From the NCBI GenBank assembly GCA_020634575.1, contig JACKBM010000007.1, positions 95,571-159,570 of the forward strand: a stretch of 64,000 bases of DNA, written 5' to 3'. The notes below the pieces were generated by a model. It made no database searches. It was not told the DNA's origin and was given only the letters and a program-made list of their open reading frames with translations. Both the position numbers and the translations under genes were made by a program. Below, one piece after another: positions 7,997 to 16,700 of the stretch (position 1 is its first letter; the number at the start of each line of letters is the position of its first letter). This stretch comes from Ardenticatenales bacterium. GTDB lineage: Bacteria > Chloroflexota > Anaerolineae > Promineifilales > Promineifilaceae.

Positions 7997-9955
7997 TCAA
8001 TTGATTAGCCATTTACGCCCAACCAGGAGAATCAATAAGGCAACGCAGAAAATTGCACCCAGCCAGAGTGCGGCTGACCGGCCGGTAGTTGTTTCAGGCT
8101 CAGAGGATGCCGTGATGACTGTTGGGCCGGAGATCGTCGTGGTCACGCCCATGGTCGCTGGCGGTGTTACGGTTGCCGCCGCCGGTAACACTATCGATGT
8201 CGCGGCAGCTGGTGGCGTGAGCGACGGCGTCACCACCCCGAGTGGCAACGTCGCCGTGGCGGCCTCAGCCACCACCGGCCAGCGCCATTCCAGCAGCGGA
8301 ATGTCGTGGTCGCTGACGGCGTAGTAGCGATGCGCCGGCGTCGTATCCAGCTCCCAGCGGGCCGGGAAATCAGCGTTGCTGTGCTGGATGGCGACCTGGG
8401 TGATCAACGGCTGCAGCTCGGGCGACACCAGAATCGCGTCCAGGAGCTGGGCATAGCCATCAAAGATGAAAGTGTACTGCTGTCCCGGCGGCAGATCACC
8501 CAGGACGTTGTGGAGGTCGCCCGAGGTCAGGCGTCCCAATGGCGCCGAGTCACGGTAGTCGTTGACGTCGCCGACGAGGATGACCGGCCGGTTCTCGCCG
8601 CCGCGCCAGCGCAGCAACGCCTCCGCCTGCGCCCGCCGAATAGGCTCCGTCTCGACCGCCCCGCCCCGCTTGGATTTCAGATGGACCACAATCACCAACA
8701 GCGGCTCACCTTCAGCCTGCAAATGCACAAACAGGGGCGGCCGGCTGAACAGCGGCCATTCACCCAGCCCACAACCCGCCGCCTCATCCACCACCTCAGT
8801 CTCGACCACGCCACACGCCTGCCGGGTTTGGACCCCCTCCAAACGCACCCGCGTCGGGTCGTAAAGCAACGCCACATCAATGCCCCGCGCGTCAACCGAT
8901 TCCTGATGAGCCACGCCGTAAGTGAAGCCGCAGGCCGGCGCCAGCGCTCGGGCCAGTTCGGCCAGCAGTTCAGCCTTTTCCAGCTCCTGCACAGCGATCA
9001 AAGTCGGACAGCCGAGCAACTCGCCGACCACCGCCGCGATCTTTTCTTCACGCCTTTGCCGCTCTTCATCAGGCACCAACGGCTCGGCTTCGTGGTCGGT
9101 ATCGCGCAGATCGTCAAAATAGTTGTGCAGGTTCAGGGAGATCAGGCGGATGGCGCCGGGCGGGGCTGGCGCAAACCGCACCGGCTCGGCCAGTTCACCT
9201 TCGGTTACGGCCAGACTGCCTGTATCCGTTAGCAATAGCCGCCACTGGTCAAAGCTGTAGTTAAGCGGCCCGACCAGTGCACCCAGTTGATCGCCTACCT
9301 TCAGATCTGGTAATGCTTCGCAATCCAGTTCGTCCGCGTACTGCACCGTCAACAACTGACCATCATAAACCTCTGGGTCGTGTCGGTGGCTATGCGAATG
9401 CGGGTGATCGGCCGGCAGGAGGGCGAAGCCACAGCCGGCGTGAGTGGGGCCGGCCAGGCGGGCCGGGCCGTAGCGGATTCGCATCGCCTCGAATGGCTCC
9501 ATGGCCGCCGGCTCGGCCGGGACTGGCCAGTCGATAGGCGCCGGCAGCGGCTGGCCCCGCCGGATGACGAGCACCTGGCTGGCATTGCTGTTCAACTCGG
9601 TCAGGCCGTAAAACTCCTGTACCCAACCCGTCACCCGAACTTCGTCGCCCACCCCCACCGCCAGCTCATTTTCACCCACAAAGACCGGGATGGCGTCCGA
9701 TGTGGCCGGGTCGCCATCGCCAGCCCCGTCGGGCGCCTGCACAAAGAGGGTATGGAATATGCGCCCCTGGCTGTTCTGGCTGCGCAGACGAGCCGTCACG
9801 ATGCCCTGGACGGTTACGCGCTGCCCTTCGAAGGGGCTGCTCTCGCCGGCGCCCTGTACAGCGCCTATAGATAGGGCCAGCTGGGCACCGGCCGGTGCCC
9901 AACCCCCAAAAATCAACAACATCAGCAACACTAACCCGACATATCTTCCGCGCAT
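7997..9955 (-). CDS. Secreted/anchored endonuclease-exonuclease-phosphatase family nuclease
   Basis: 652 residues. An N-terminal signal peptide precedes an OB-fold-like region (about 28-130; starts SIGAVQGAGESSPFEGQRV) of the kind found in ExeM/YhcR-type extracellular nucleases. The endonuclease/exonuclease/phosphatase domain spans about 265-540, with ISLNLHNYFDD, the metal-binding Glu in AVQELEKAELL, VVHLKSKRGG, GDVNDYRDS and the catalytic SDHD near its end. A Thr/Ala-rich linker leads to one C-terminal transmembrane helix and a short basic tail (GRKWLIN). This suggests an enzyme tethered outside the membrane. It likely hydrolyses extracellular DNA or a related phosphoester; the exact substrate is not visible. 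It reads toward the subtilase gene. Confidence 0.88.
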   Translation of the reverse strand: MRGRYVGLVLLMLLIFGGWAPAGAQLALSIGAVQGAGESSPFEGQRVTVQGIVTARLRSQNSQGRIFHTLFVQAPDGAGDGDPATSDAIPVFVGENELAVGVGDEVRVTGWVQEFYGLTELNSNASQVLVIRRGQPLPAPIDWPVPAEPAAMEPFEAMRIRYGPARLAGPTHAGCGFALLPADHPHSHSHRHDPEVYDGQLLTVQYADELDCEALPDLKVGDQLGALVGPLNYSFDQWRLLLTDTGSLAVTEGELAEPVRFAPAPPGAIRLISLNLHNYFDDLRDTDHEAEPLVPDEERQRREEKIAAVVGELLGCPTLIAVQELEKAELLAELARALAPACGFTYGVAHQESVDARGIDVALLYDPTRVRLEGVQTRQACGVVETEVVDEAAGCGLGEWPLFSRPPLFVHLQAEGEPLLVIVVHLKSKRGGAVETEPIRRAQAEALLRWRGGENRPVILVGDVNDYRDSAPLGRLTSGDLHNVLGDLPPGQQYTFIFDGYAQLLDAILVSPELQPLITQVAIQHSNADFPARWELDTTPAHRYYAVSDHDIPLLEWRWPVVAEAATATLPLGVVTPSLTPPAAATSIVLPAAATVTPPATMGVTTTISGPTVITASSEPETTTGRSAALWLGAIFCVALLILLVGRKWLIN

Positions 9956-10043
9956 TACCTTCCTCCTCTTTACGCTCCTTCTGGAGCTCCAATAATGTCC
10001 GCCGGAAATGTTTCTCGGCTGCTTGAACTTTCATCAACCCAAA

Positions 10044-10302
10044 GCGACATTTCCTGAGCCTCTTCCATGGGGCCATAGGGTCAACAAGAGCAGGCGAAGG
10101 AGCCCGGTCCCAGCCCTATGACCCAGAAAAGCGTCGCCAGGAAGCGACAGTCATCCGGACGGCGTGCTGTCACTCAGCTGTCCCCATTTTGGGGTTCAAT
10201 TGGCCAGCCACGGGCCATACGGAGCCGGCAGCAGGGGAAGGGGGTCCTTCGCCTGCTCTCGAGAGGCGTCATGCCCCATGGCGGAGGCTCAGGAAATGTC
10301 GC
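10044..10302. repeat. MITE-like inverted-repeat element
   Basis: The 29 bases at 10044-10072 are the reverse complement of 10274-10302 with two mismatches. A second pair, 10087-10101 and 10245-10259 (15 bases, perfect), lies at exactly the same offset (43 bases) from each end, so the arms were once about 58 bp long. The 143-bp centre has no credible gene. It contains small hairpins such as CCCCATTTTGGGG (10182-10194). No clear target-site duplication is seen; AACCC occurs near both ends but not symmetrically. It fills most of the 460-base gap 9956-10415 and lies 113 bases before the GNAT start. Confidence 0.7.
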
Positions 10303-10415
10303 AACCCCGTTTTTGCGCGCGGCGAAACAAACGGTTTTCAGCGCGCGCGTCTGATACACTCAACGGCGCCCGGCGCTTTTGCCGCCATGAGTTTGGGAAA
10401 TTGACAGGAATTTGT

Positions 10416-10868
10416 ATGGGAAATTCAGAATCGGCCTGGCTATTGCGCCCTGCCCAGGCGACAGATGAGCCCGCCATTCGAGCCCTGGTCCGGAGCGAGC
10501 GGCTGAATCCGTTTGGGCTGCGCTGGCAGCGGTTTGTCGTGGCGGAAGCGGCCGGCACGGTCGTCGGTTGCGCCCAGGTCAAGCCCCATCGTGGCGGGAA
10601 GGAGTTTGCCTCGCTGGTGGTGGCGCCGGGCTGGCGCGGTCGTGGGCTGGCCGCAGCGCTGATCCATCATTTTGTGGCCCAGACAAGGGGGCCGCTCTGG
10701 TTGATGTGCGCCGCCCGGCTGATGCCGTTTTATGAACCATTTGGCTTCCGACCAGCCATGTCACCGTCAACGATGCCCCTTTTCTTCCGCGCCCTCTTTC
10801 TCATCAGCCGCCTTTTTGGCAAACCCCATCAGCATCTGGCCATCATGATGCGCCCCCTGACCACCTAA
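10416..10868 (+). CDS. GNAT-family N-acetyltransferase
   Basis: 150 residues from the ATG at 10416 (MGNSESAWLLRPAQ). The open frame extends upstream into the inverted-repeat element, but that part does not look like protein. The acetyl-CoA binding segment is VAPGWRGRGLAAALI (about residues 65-80), with the R/Q-x-x-G-x-G/A core. The C-terminal half includes FYEPFGF, the usual GNAT beta-6/7 pattern. It probably acetylates a small amine or a protein amino group; the substrate is unknown. It stands alone, with lon about 200 bases downstream. Confidence 0.85.
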   Translation: MGNSESAWLLRPAQATDEPAIRALVRSERLNPFGLRWQRFVVAEAAGTVVGCAQVKPHRGGKEFASLVVAPGWRGRGLAAALIHHFVAQTRGPLWLMCAARLMPFYEPFGFRPAMSPSTMPLFFRALFLISRLFGKPHQHLAIMMRPLTT

Positions 10869-11006
10869 CCAAAGTACTATCCACCAGTCCAGAATTGGCC
10901 GTAAAGTCACATTACACCCCACCCGCCTTTCTAATAAAGTTCAAACGGAACATTTGCACTGTGCTTACGTTAAGAAACTAGACTGCACCATCTGTGCATG
11001 ACAAAC

Positions 11007-11036
11007 TTGACGTAATACTCGCAAGCGGTTTGTACT
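11007..11036 (+). promoter_or_regulatory. Candidate promoter for lon
   Basis: TTGACG (11007-11012) and TGTACT (11031-11036) are 18 bases apart, 32 bases before the first ATG of lon. The -35 is 5/6 and the -10 is 4/6 to consensus. The spacer contains CTTG...CAAG half-sites that only loosely recall a HAIR element (HspR operator); the spacing is wrong, so I do not claim heat-shock control. Confidence 0.4.
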
Positions 11037-11067
11037 GGTTACATGAACTGTTTGTTGTAGAGGATTG

Positions 11068-13488
11068 ATGTCTCCAAAAATGGGAGCAATTATGTCTGAG
11101 ATGAAACCAATTCCAGTCGTCCCCTTACGTGGCGGAGTCGTGTTCCCCGGCACAACGACGACTATTTTTATCGGCCGGCGGCGTTCGCTGTTGGCCGCTC
11201 GCTATGCGATGCAGCAGGATGGCGATCTGCTTATTGTCATCCAATACGAAACGTCGGTTGAGAAACCAAAGACGGAAGATCTCGTTCCGGTCGGCATTCT
11301 GGCGACCGTGAAAGATGTCCTGCGGGCGCCCCAGGCCGGCGTGCAAATGCTGGTCGAGTTGCGGGAACGGGTCCAGTTTGATGGGCTCACCGATACCGAT
11401 CCCCATCTGTTCGGCACCTACAGCCCGCTGCCTGCAGCGGAAGAACAGTTTGATCCCCATCTGACCGCCGAAACCATTGCCTACCTCGAAAAGTATGGCG
11501 AGATGATGGGTGAAGTGAACCAGCAGGTCGCCGCCAATCTACGGGGCAAAAACAGCTCCGGCGAACTCGCCGACTACATTGCCGGCCTGCTCAACATCCC
11601 CTTCGCCACTGAAGTGGAGCTGCTGCAGGAAGCCGATGGTGGCCAGCGACTGCAGATGATCCGCGATTACCTCGTCCGCGAGGTCCAGATTGCCGAGGTC
11701 CGTAGCAAAATCGAGAAAGATGCCCGCGAAGGCGCCGAACAGGCCCAGCGCGAATACATGCTGCGCGAGCAGATGAAAGCCATTCGCAAAGAGCTGGGTG
11801 ACGACAGCGAAAGCGTTGTCGACCAGCTGCGCGAGAAAATCGAGCAGGCCGGGATGCCGGAAAAGGTCGAGGAGCGCGCCCTGGTTGAACTGGGCCGCCT
11901 GGAACAGCAAGGCAGCCATTCCGCTGAAGCCAGCGTCCTGCGTACCTACCTGGAATGGCTGGTTGAACTGCCCTGGAACGTCCTCAGCGAGGACAACCTG
12001 GATGTCAAGCATGTCCGGCAGATCCTGGACGAGGACCATTTTGGTCTGGAAGATGTCAAGGATCGCATCGTCGAATATGTGGCCGTGCGCAAGCTGGCCG
12101 GCAGCAAAATGAAAGGCGCCATCATCAATCTGAATGGCCCGCCAGGGGTTGGTAAAACCTCCATCGCCACCTCCGTGGCCCGCGCCATGGGGCGGGAGAT
12201 GGTGCGCATCAGCCTGGGCGGCGTGCGCGATGAAGCTGAGATTCGCGGCCATCGCCGCACCTACATCGGCGCCATCCCCGGCCGCTTAATCCGCGCCCTG
12301 CGCGATGCCGGCACGCGCAACCCGGTCATCGTCCTGGACGAGATCGACAAGGTCGGCGCTGACTGGCGCGGCGACCCGAGTTCCGCCCTGCTGGAAGTGC
12401 TGGACCCGGAACAGAATTCAACGTTTACGGACCATTACCTGGAGGTCCCGTTTGACCTGAGCGAAGTGATCTTCATCACCACCTCCAACAGCATCAGCAC
12501 CATCCCGGCGCCGCTGTTTGACCGGATGGAGACGATCACCATGCCCGGGTATATCGAAGAAGAGAAGATCGCCATCGCCCGCGATTACCTGATCCCCAAG
12601 CAACTGGGCAATCACGGTATCGCCGACGTCGACCTGGCGATTACGCCCGCCGCGCTCCAGACCCTGGTGCGTCATTACACCTACGAAGCCGGCGTGCGCC
12701 AGCTGGAACGGACTATCGGCACCGTGGCCCGCAAAATCGCCGTCAAGGTGGCGGGTGGTGAAACCGGTCCGTTCAACGTGACCGAAGATGAAGTCCACGA
12801 TTTCCTAGGGCCGGAGAAATTCACCTTCGGCAGCAAGGAAGAGAAGGATGAAGTCGGCGTGGTCACCGGCCTGGCGGTCAGCGGCTACGGTGGCGATGTG
12901 CTCTCCATCGAAGTCAGCCTGAGCGAAGGTAAGGGCAAGATTACCCTGACCGGCAGCCTCGGCGACGTCATGCGTGAGTCGGCCCAGGCCGCGTTGACTT
13001 ATGCCCGGGCCCATGCTCGGGAGCTGGACCTCGATCCGGCCATGTTTGACCAGACCGACATCCACATTCACGTCCCGGCCGGGGCGACGCCCAAGGATGG
13101 GCCAAGTGCCGGCATCGGTATGGCGACGGCGATTATCTCGGCCTTTACGAACCGGCCGGTCCGCCGCGACATCGCCATGACCGGCGAAGTGACCCTGCGC
13201 GGCAAGGTCCTGGCTATCGGCGGCCTCAAGGCCAAAACGATCGCCGCCCACCGCGCCGGCATCCGCACCGTCATCCTCCCGGCCGATAACGCCAAGGATA
13301 TTCCGGAGCTGCCGGACAGCATCCGCGCCGAGCTGGAACTGCTGCCCGTCCGTCGCCTGGAAGAGGTGCTTGACGCCGCCCTGCTCGGCAATGAGCCCCG
13401 GGCCCGCGACAAAAAAGACGACCCCGTCATCGTCGCCCCCATCCCCGTCAAGAGCGGCGACACGCCGGTATTGGCTGACAAAGAATAA
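11068..13488 (+). CDS. lon: ATP-dependent protease La (Lon)
   Basis: A cytoplasmic AAA+ protease degrading misfolded and regulatory proteins. The N-terminal substrate domain starts IPVVPLRGGVVFPG. Walker A GPPGVGKTS lies at about residue 357 and Walker B IVLDEIDKVG at about 425. The C-terminal protease domain has the catalytic Ser in PKDGPSAGIG (codon 13105) and the Lys in GGLKAK (13228-13236), giving the Ser-Lys dyad. The length (about 800 residues) is normal. After residue ~770 there is a charged tail not usual in Lon. Starts at 11065 (TTG), 11068, 11080 and 11092 are all in frame; 11068 and 11092 each have a purine-rich ribosome site. It is monocistronic and closed by the hairpin at 13497-13544. 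Confidence 0.97.
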   Translation: MSPKMGAIMSEMKPIPVVPLRGGVVFPGTTTTIFIGRRRSLLAARYAMQQDGDLLIVIQYETSVEKPKTEDLVPVGILATVKDVLRAPQAGVQMLVELRERVQFDGLTDTDPHLFGTYSPLPAAEEQFDPHLTAETIAYLEKYGEMMGEVNQQVAANLRGKNSSGELADYIAGLLNIPFATEVELLQEADGGQRLQMIRDYLVREVQIAEVRSKIEKDAREGAEQAQREYMLREQMKAIRKELGDDSESVVDQLREKIEQAGMPEKVEERALVELGRLEQQGSHSAEASVLRTYLEWLVELPWNVLSEDNLDVKHVRQILDEDHFGLEDVKDRIVEYVAVRKLAGSKMKGAIINLNGPPGVGKTSIATSVARAMGREMVRISLGGVRDEAEIRGHRRTYIGAIPGRLIRALRDAGTRNPVIVLDEIDKVGADWRGDPSSALLEVLDPEQNSTFTDHYLEVPFDLSEVIFITTSNSISTIPAPLFDRMETITMPGYIEEEKIAIARDYLIPKQLGNHGIADVDLAITPAALQTLVRHYTYEAGVRQLERTIGTVARKIAVKVAGGETGPFNVTEDEVHDFLGPEKFTFGSKEEKDEVGVVTGLAVSGYGGDVLSIEVSLSEGKGKITLTGSLGDVMRESAQAALTYARAHARELDLDPAMFDQTDIHIHVPAGATPKDGPSAGIGMATAIISAFTNRPVRRDIAMTGEVTLRGKVLAIGGLKAKTIAAHRAGIRTVILPADNAKDIPELPDSIRAELELLPVRRLEEVLDAALLGNEPRARDKKDDPVIVAPIPVKSGDTPVLADKE

Positions 13489-13496
13489 ATCGCAGT

Positions 13497-13544
13497 CAGG
13501 ACCCCGTAGAGGCGCGCCAGCGGCGACGTCTCTACGGGGTCCTG
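13497..13544 (+). terminator. Hairpin terminator after lon
   Basis: The 15-base arms 13497-13511 and 13530-13544 are perfectly complementary (CAGGACCCCGTAGAG and its complement). An 18-base loop lies between them and a CCCTTT run follows. It begins 8 bases after the lon stop. The T-run is short, so termination strength is uncertain. The rest of 13545-13768 shows no gene. Confidence 0.75.
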
Positions 13545-13768
13545 CCCTTTCCCCCATTTTCGGCTAAAATTCACATTATGTTTATATGATGGGTTGCCCA
13601 GGTTACAGCCGTACGGTTGAGCACCTCTAAACTGGGGTCTCAGAAACCTTTTAGCTTTTCAGAACGCATTTGTAAGGGTTTCAGTGTATAACTTACGGGT
13701 TGACCCAAAACTGAGATGAATTCCTGGCCGGCCGGTGCGGGTGCCCCCGGTCGCCAGATAGCCGATTT

Positions 13769-16700
13769 ATGATGCGTGCAACTGACGACGCGCCGCCGAC
13801 GCCGTCGCGCCGAAAAGAGAATTGGGAACTGGTTGGGCTGGTCGCCCTCGTCTTGATCCTGGGGCTGGCCGCCTGGTTTCGCTTCAGCGGCATCCGCTGG
13901 GATGCTGATACCCACATCCACCCGGATGAACGGTTCCTGACGGAAACCACCAGTCTCCTGCAGACCACAACCAACCCCCTGACCTATCTCCGCTCGTCGG
14001 AGTCGCCGTTGAGCCCGTATAACGTCAATAAGACCTTCTACGTCTACGGCAACTTCCCCATGACGGTTGTTCGTTACCTCGCCGAGGGCGTAGCCAACTG
14101 GTGTGAGGGGTCAGCTGACGGCTGCGCCTACCTTTACACCGATTACACCGGCATCCACATCGTCGGCCGGGCGATGTCGGCGACGCTGGATCTGATCTCG
14201 GTGCTGTTTATTTTCCTGGTCGGCGCCCGGCTGTACAACTGGCGGGTCGGGTTGCTGGCCGCGCTATTGATGGCGCTGGCGGTGATGCCCATCCAGCAAT
14301 CCCATTTCTACACCATGGACAACTGGGCCGCCGGCCTGACCACGGTGACGATGTATGCCGCCGTACGGGCCAGCGAGGATGGGCGCAAGTTGCGCTGGTG
14401 GGCGATTTTTGGCCTGACGTTGGGGCTGACGATGGCCTCACGCATCAATGTGGCGCCTTTGGGCTTGATGGCCGGAGTGGCCGGTTTGATCTGGCTGGCG
14501 CGGCGAGTAAAAAGCTGGCAGGAATTGTGGACACCGGCCGGTTTCCAACTCCTCCAACGGGTCATCGTCGGCGGCGTCCTGGCCGCCCTGGTCACCATCC
14601 TCACCTTCCGCCTGGCCCAACCCTACGCCTTTGCCGACAGCACCCTGTACCGCGAAGCCTACATCCAAGAATTTGGCCGCGAACCGGGCCCGCTTCGCGA
14701 GCTGATCGGCGGCCTGATCGGCTTCAACCCGCAGTTTCTCTCGAATATGGATGAGATCCAGCGGCTGCAAAGCCCGGAGGCTTCGTTCCCGCCCGCCCTG
14801 CAATGGACCGACCGGGACGCCATCATTTTCCCCCTCGTCAACATGGTCCTCTACGGCATGGGGATCACAGCCGCCATCGCCGCCTGGATTGGCTTTTTCT
14901 GGGCGCTGAGCCGGATTCTCAAGCAAAAGCCGGACTGGCTGGCCCATCTGCTGCCGGTTGCCTGGGTTGGTCTCTATTTTCTATTTATGGGCACCCGCTG
15001 GGTCAAGTCGATCCGCTATTTCCTGCCCATTTACCCGTTCCTCTTTTTGCTGGCCGGCTGGGCCATCTGGATGGTCTGGCAGTGGGCCGGCGCCCGTATG
15101 AGCCGGCGACTGCTGGCCACGGCAACCACGCTGGTCGTCGTGGTGCCCAGTTTCGTCTGGGCCCTCGCCTTCGTCCAGATCTACCATGAGCCCATCACCC
15201 GGGTCGCTGCCTCGGACTGGATGCTGGAATATGTCGACAGCGGCGCCACCCTGTTCTACGAATTGGACGGCGAGGCGCGCCAGGTTCAGCTGCCCATCCG
15301 CAAAGCCACCCTCGAAGTGGGCCTGACACCGCTCTTCGTCGATTTTGCCCTGCCGGAGGGCGGCACCATCACCGGCATCCGCTTCAACTATCTTTCTGAC
15401 AGCGGCATCAACCAGGAAAACAAGACCCTGGAGCTCAATTTTGCCTCCGGGGATATCAATAATCGGCAGCTTGTCACCTTCAACCTGACTGAAGAGCGGC
15501 AAGATGTGACGTTCGCCGTCACGCCATTTGCTCTGGCGCCAGGCCAATCGGTCCAGTTCCAGGCCCGCCTCATCGAGGGCACGGGCGTTCTCGTCGATAC
15601 CAGCGTCATCGCCGTCGAGCATTGGGATGATGCCATGCCGGTGCGCTACAAGGGCATTGACCCCTACGGGCGCTACTACTACGGTCTTTCCGAGGGTCAG
15701 ATCCCGGTCACTATCCCGGACGACCTGGCCAAACAGGCCAACATGCTGCGCTGGCTGGATGAGATGGATTACATGGTCATCAGCAGCAGCAAATTTATCT
15801 GGTCACTACCCCGGCTGCCGCTGACTTTCCCGATGATGAACCGCTTTTATGATGCCCTCTTCTCCGGTGAGCTGGGCTTCGAACTGGTGGGCGAGTTCCA
15901 CGCCGACATCCACGCCGGGCCGCTCTACATCAGCGACACCACCGGCCAGCTCGGTTGGGGTGAGCCGCCGGCTGTCGGTTGGCCAGCGCCAGGCGCTCTG
16001 GCGGCCGAAGAGGCGTTTTCGGTCTACGACCATCCGCCCGTTTGGATTTTCCGCAAAACTGATGCCTACACACCCGCAGTCGGCCAGGAAATCCTCGGCA
16101 ACATCGACCTGAGCCAGCAGATCACCATGAACCCGCAGCAGGCCACCGAAGCACCCAACGGGCTGCTCCTGACCGAAGCGCAGTTTGCTGAGCAACGAGC
16201 CGGCGGCACCTTCCGTGACCTGTTCGCCGTCGATGGTCTATTTACCCAGCTGCCCGGCCTGGGCGCAGTTATCTGGTGGCTTTTTGTCATCCTGCTGGGC
16301 TGGCTGGCTTTTCCCATCTGCTTTGTCCTGTTCCGCTCGTTGCCGAGTAAGGGGTATCTGCTGGGTCGGGTGCTGGCGCTGCTGCTAGTCTCCTATTTTG
16401 CCTGGATCACAGCCAGTTTCGGGCTGCTGCCCCATTCGCGCGGCACCTTGCTGTTGGGCGTCGTGCTGATGGCCATCTTGAGCGGGTTAGCCTTTTGGCG
16501 TTATCGGACTGAGATCATCGCCTTCATTCGTGAAGAGCGCCGCTTTATCCTGACGGCGGAACTGATCGCCGTCGGGCTCTATTTCCTCTTTGTGATCATC
16601 CGGCTGGGCAACCCCGATGTGTGGGATGTGATCTGGGGCGGCGAAAAGCCGTTTGATTTCTCCTATTTCAACGCGGTCATGAAATCGACCAGCTTCCCAC

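Noticed and set aside
10164..10415. Upstream extension of the GNAT gene
   Set aside because: The in-frame extension translates the inverted-repeat element; acetyltransferase sequence begins only after 10416.
11007..11030. HAIR-like (HspR) operator before lon
   Set aside because: CTTG and CAAG half-sites exist, but arm sequence and spacing do not match the consensus.
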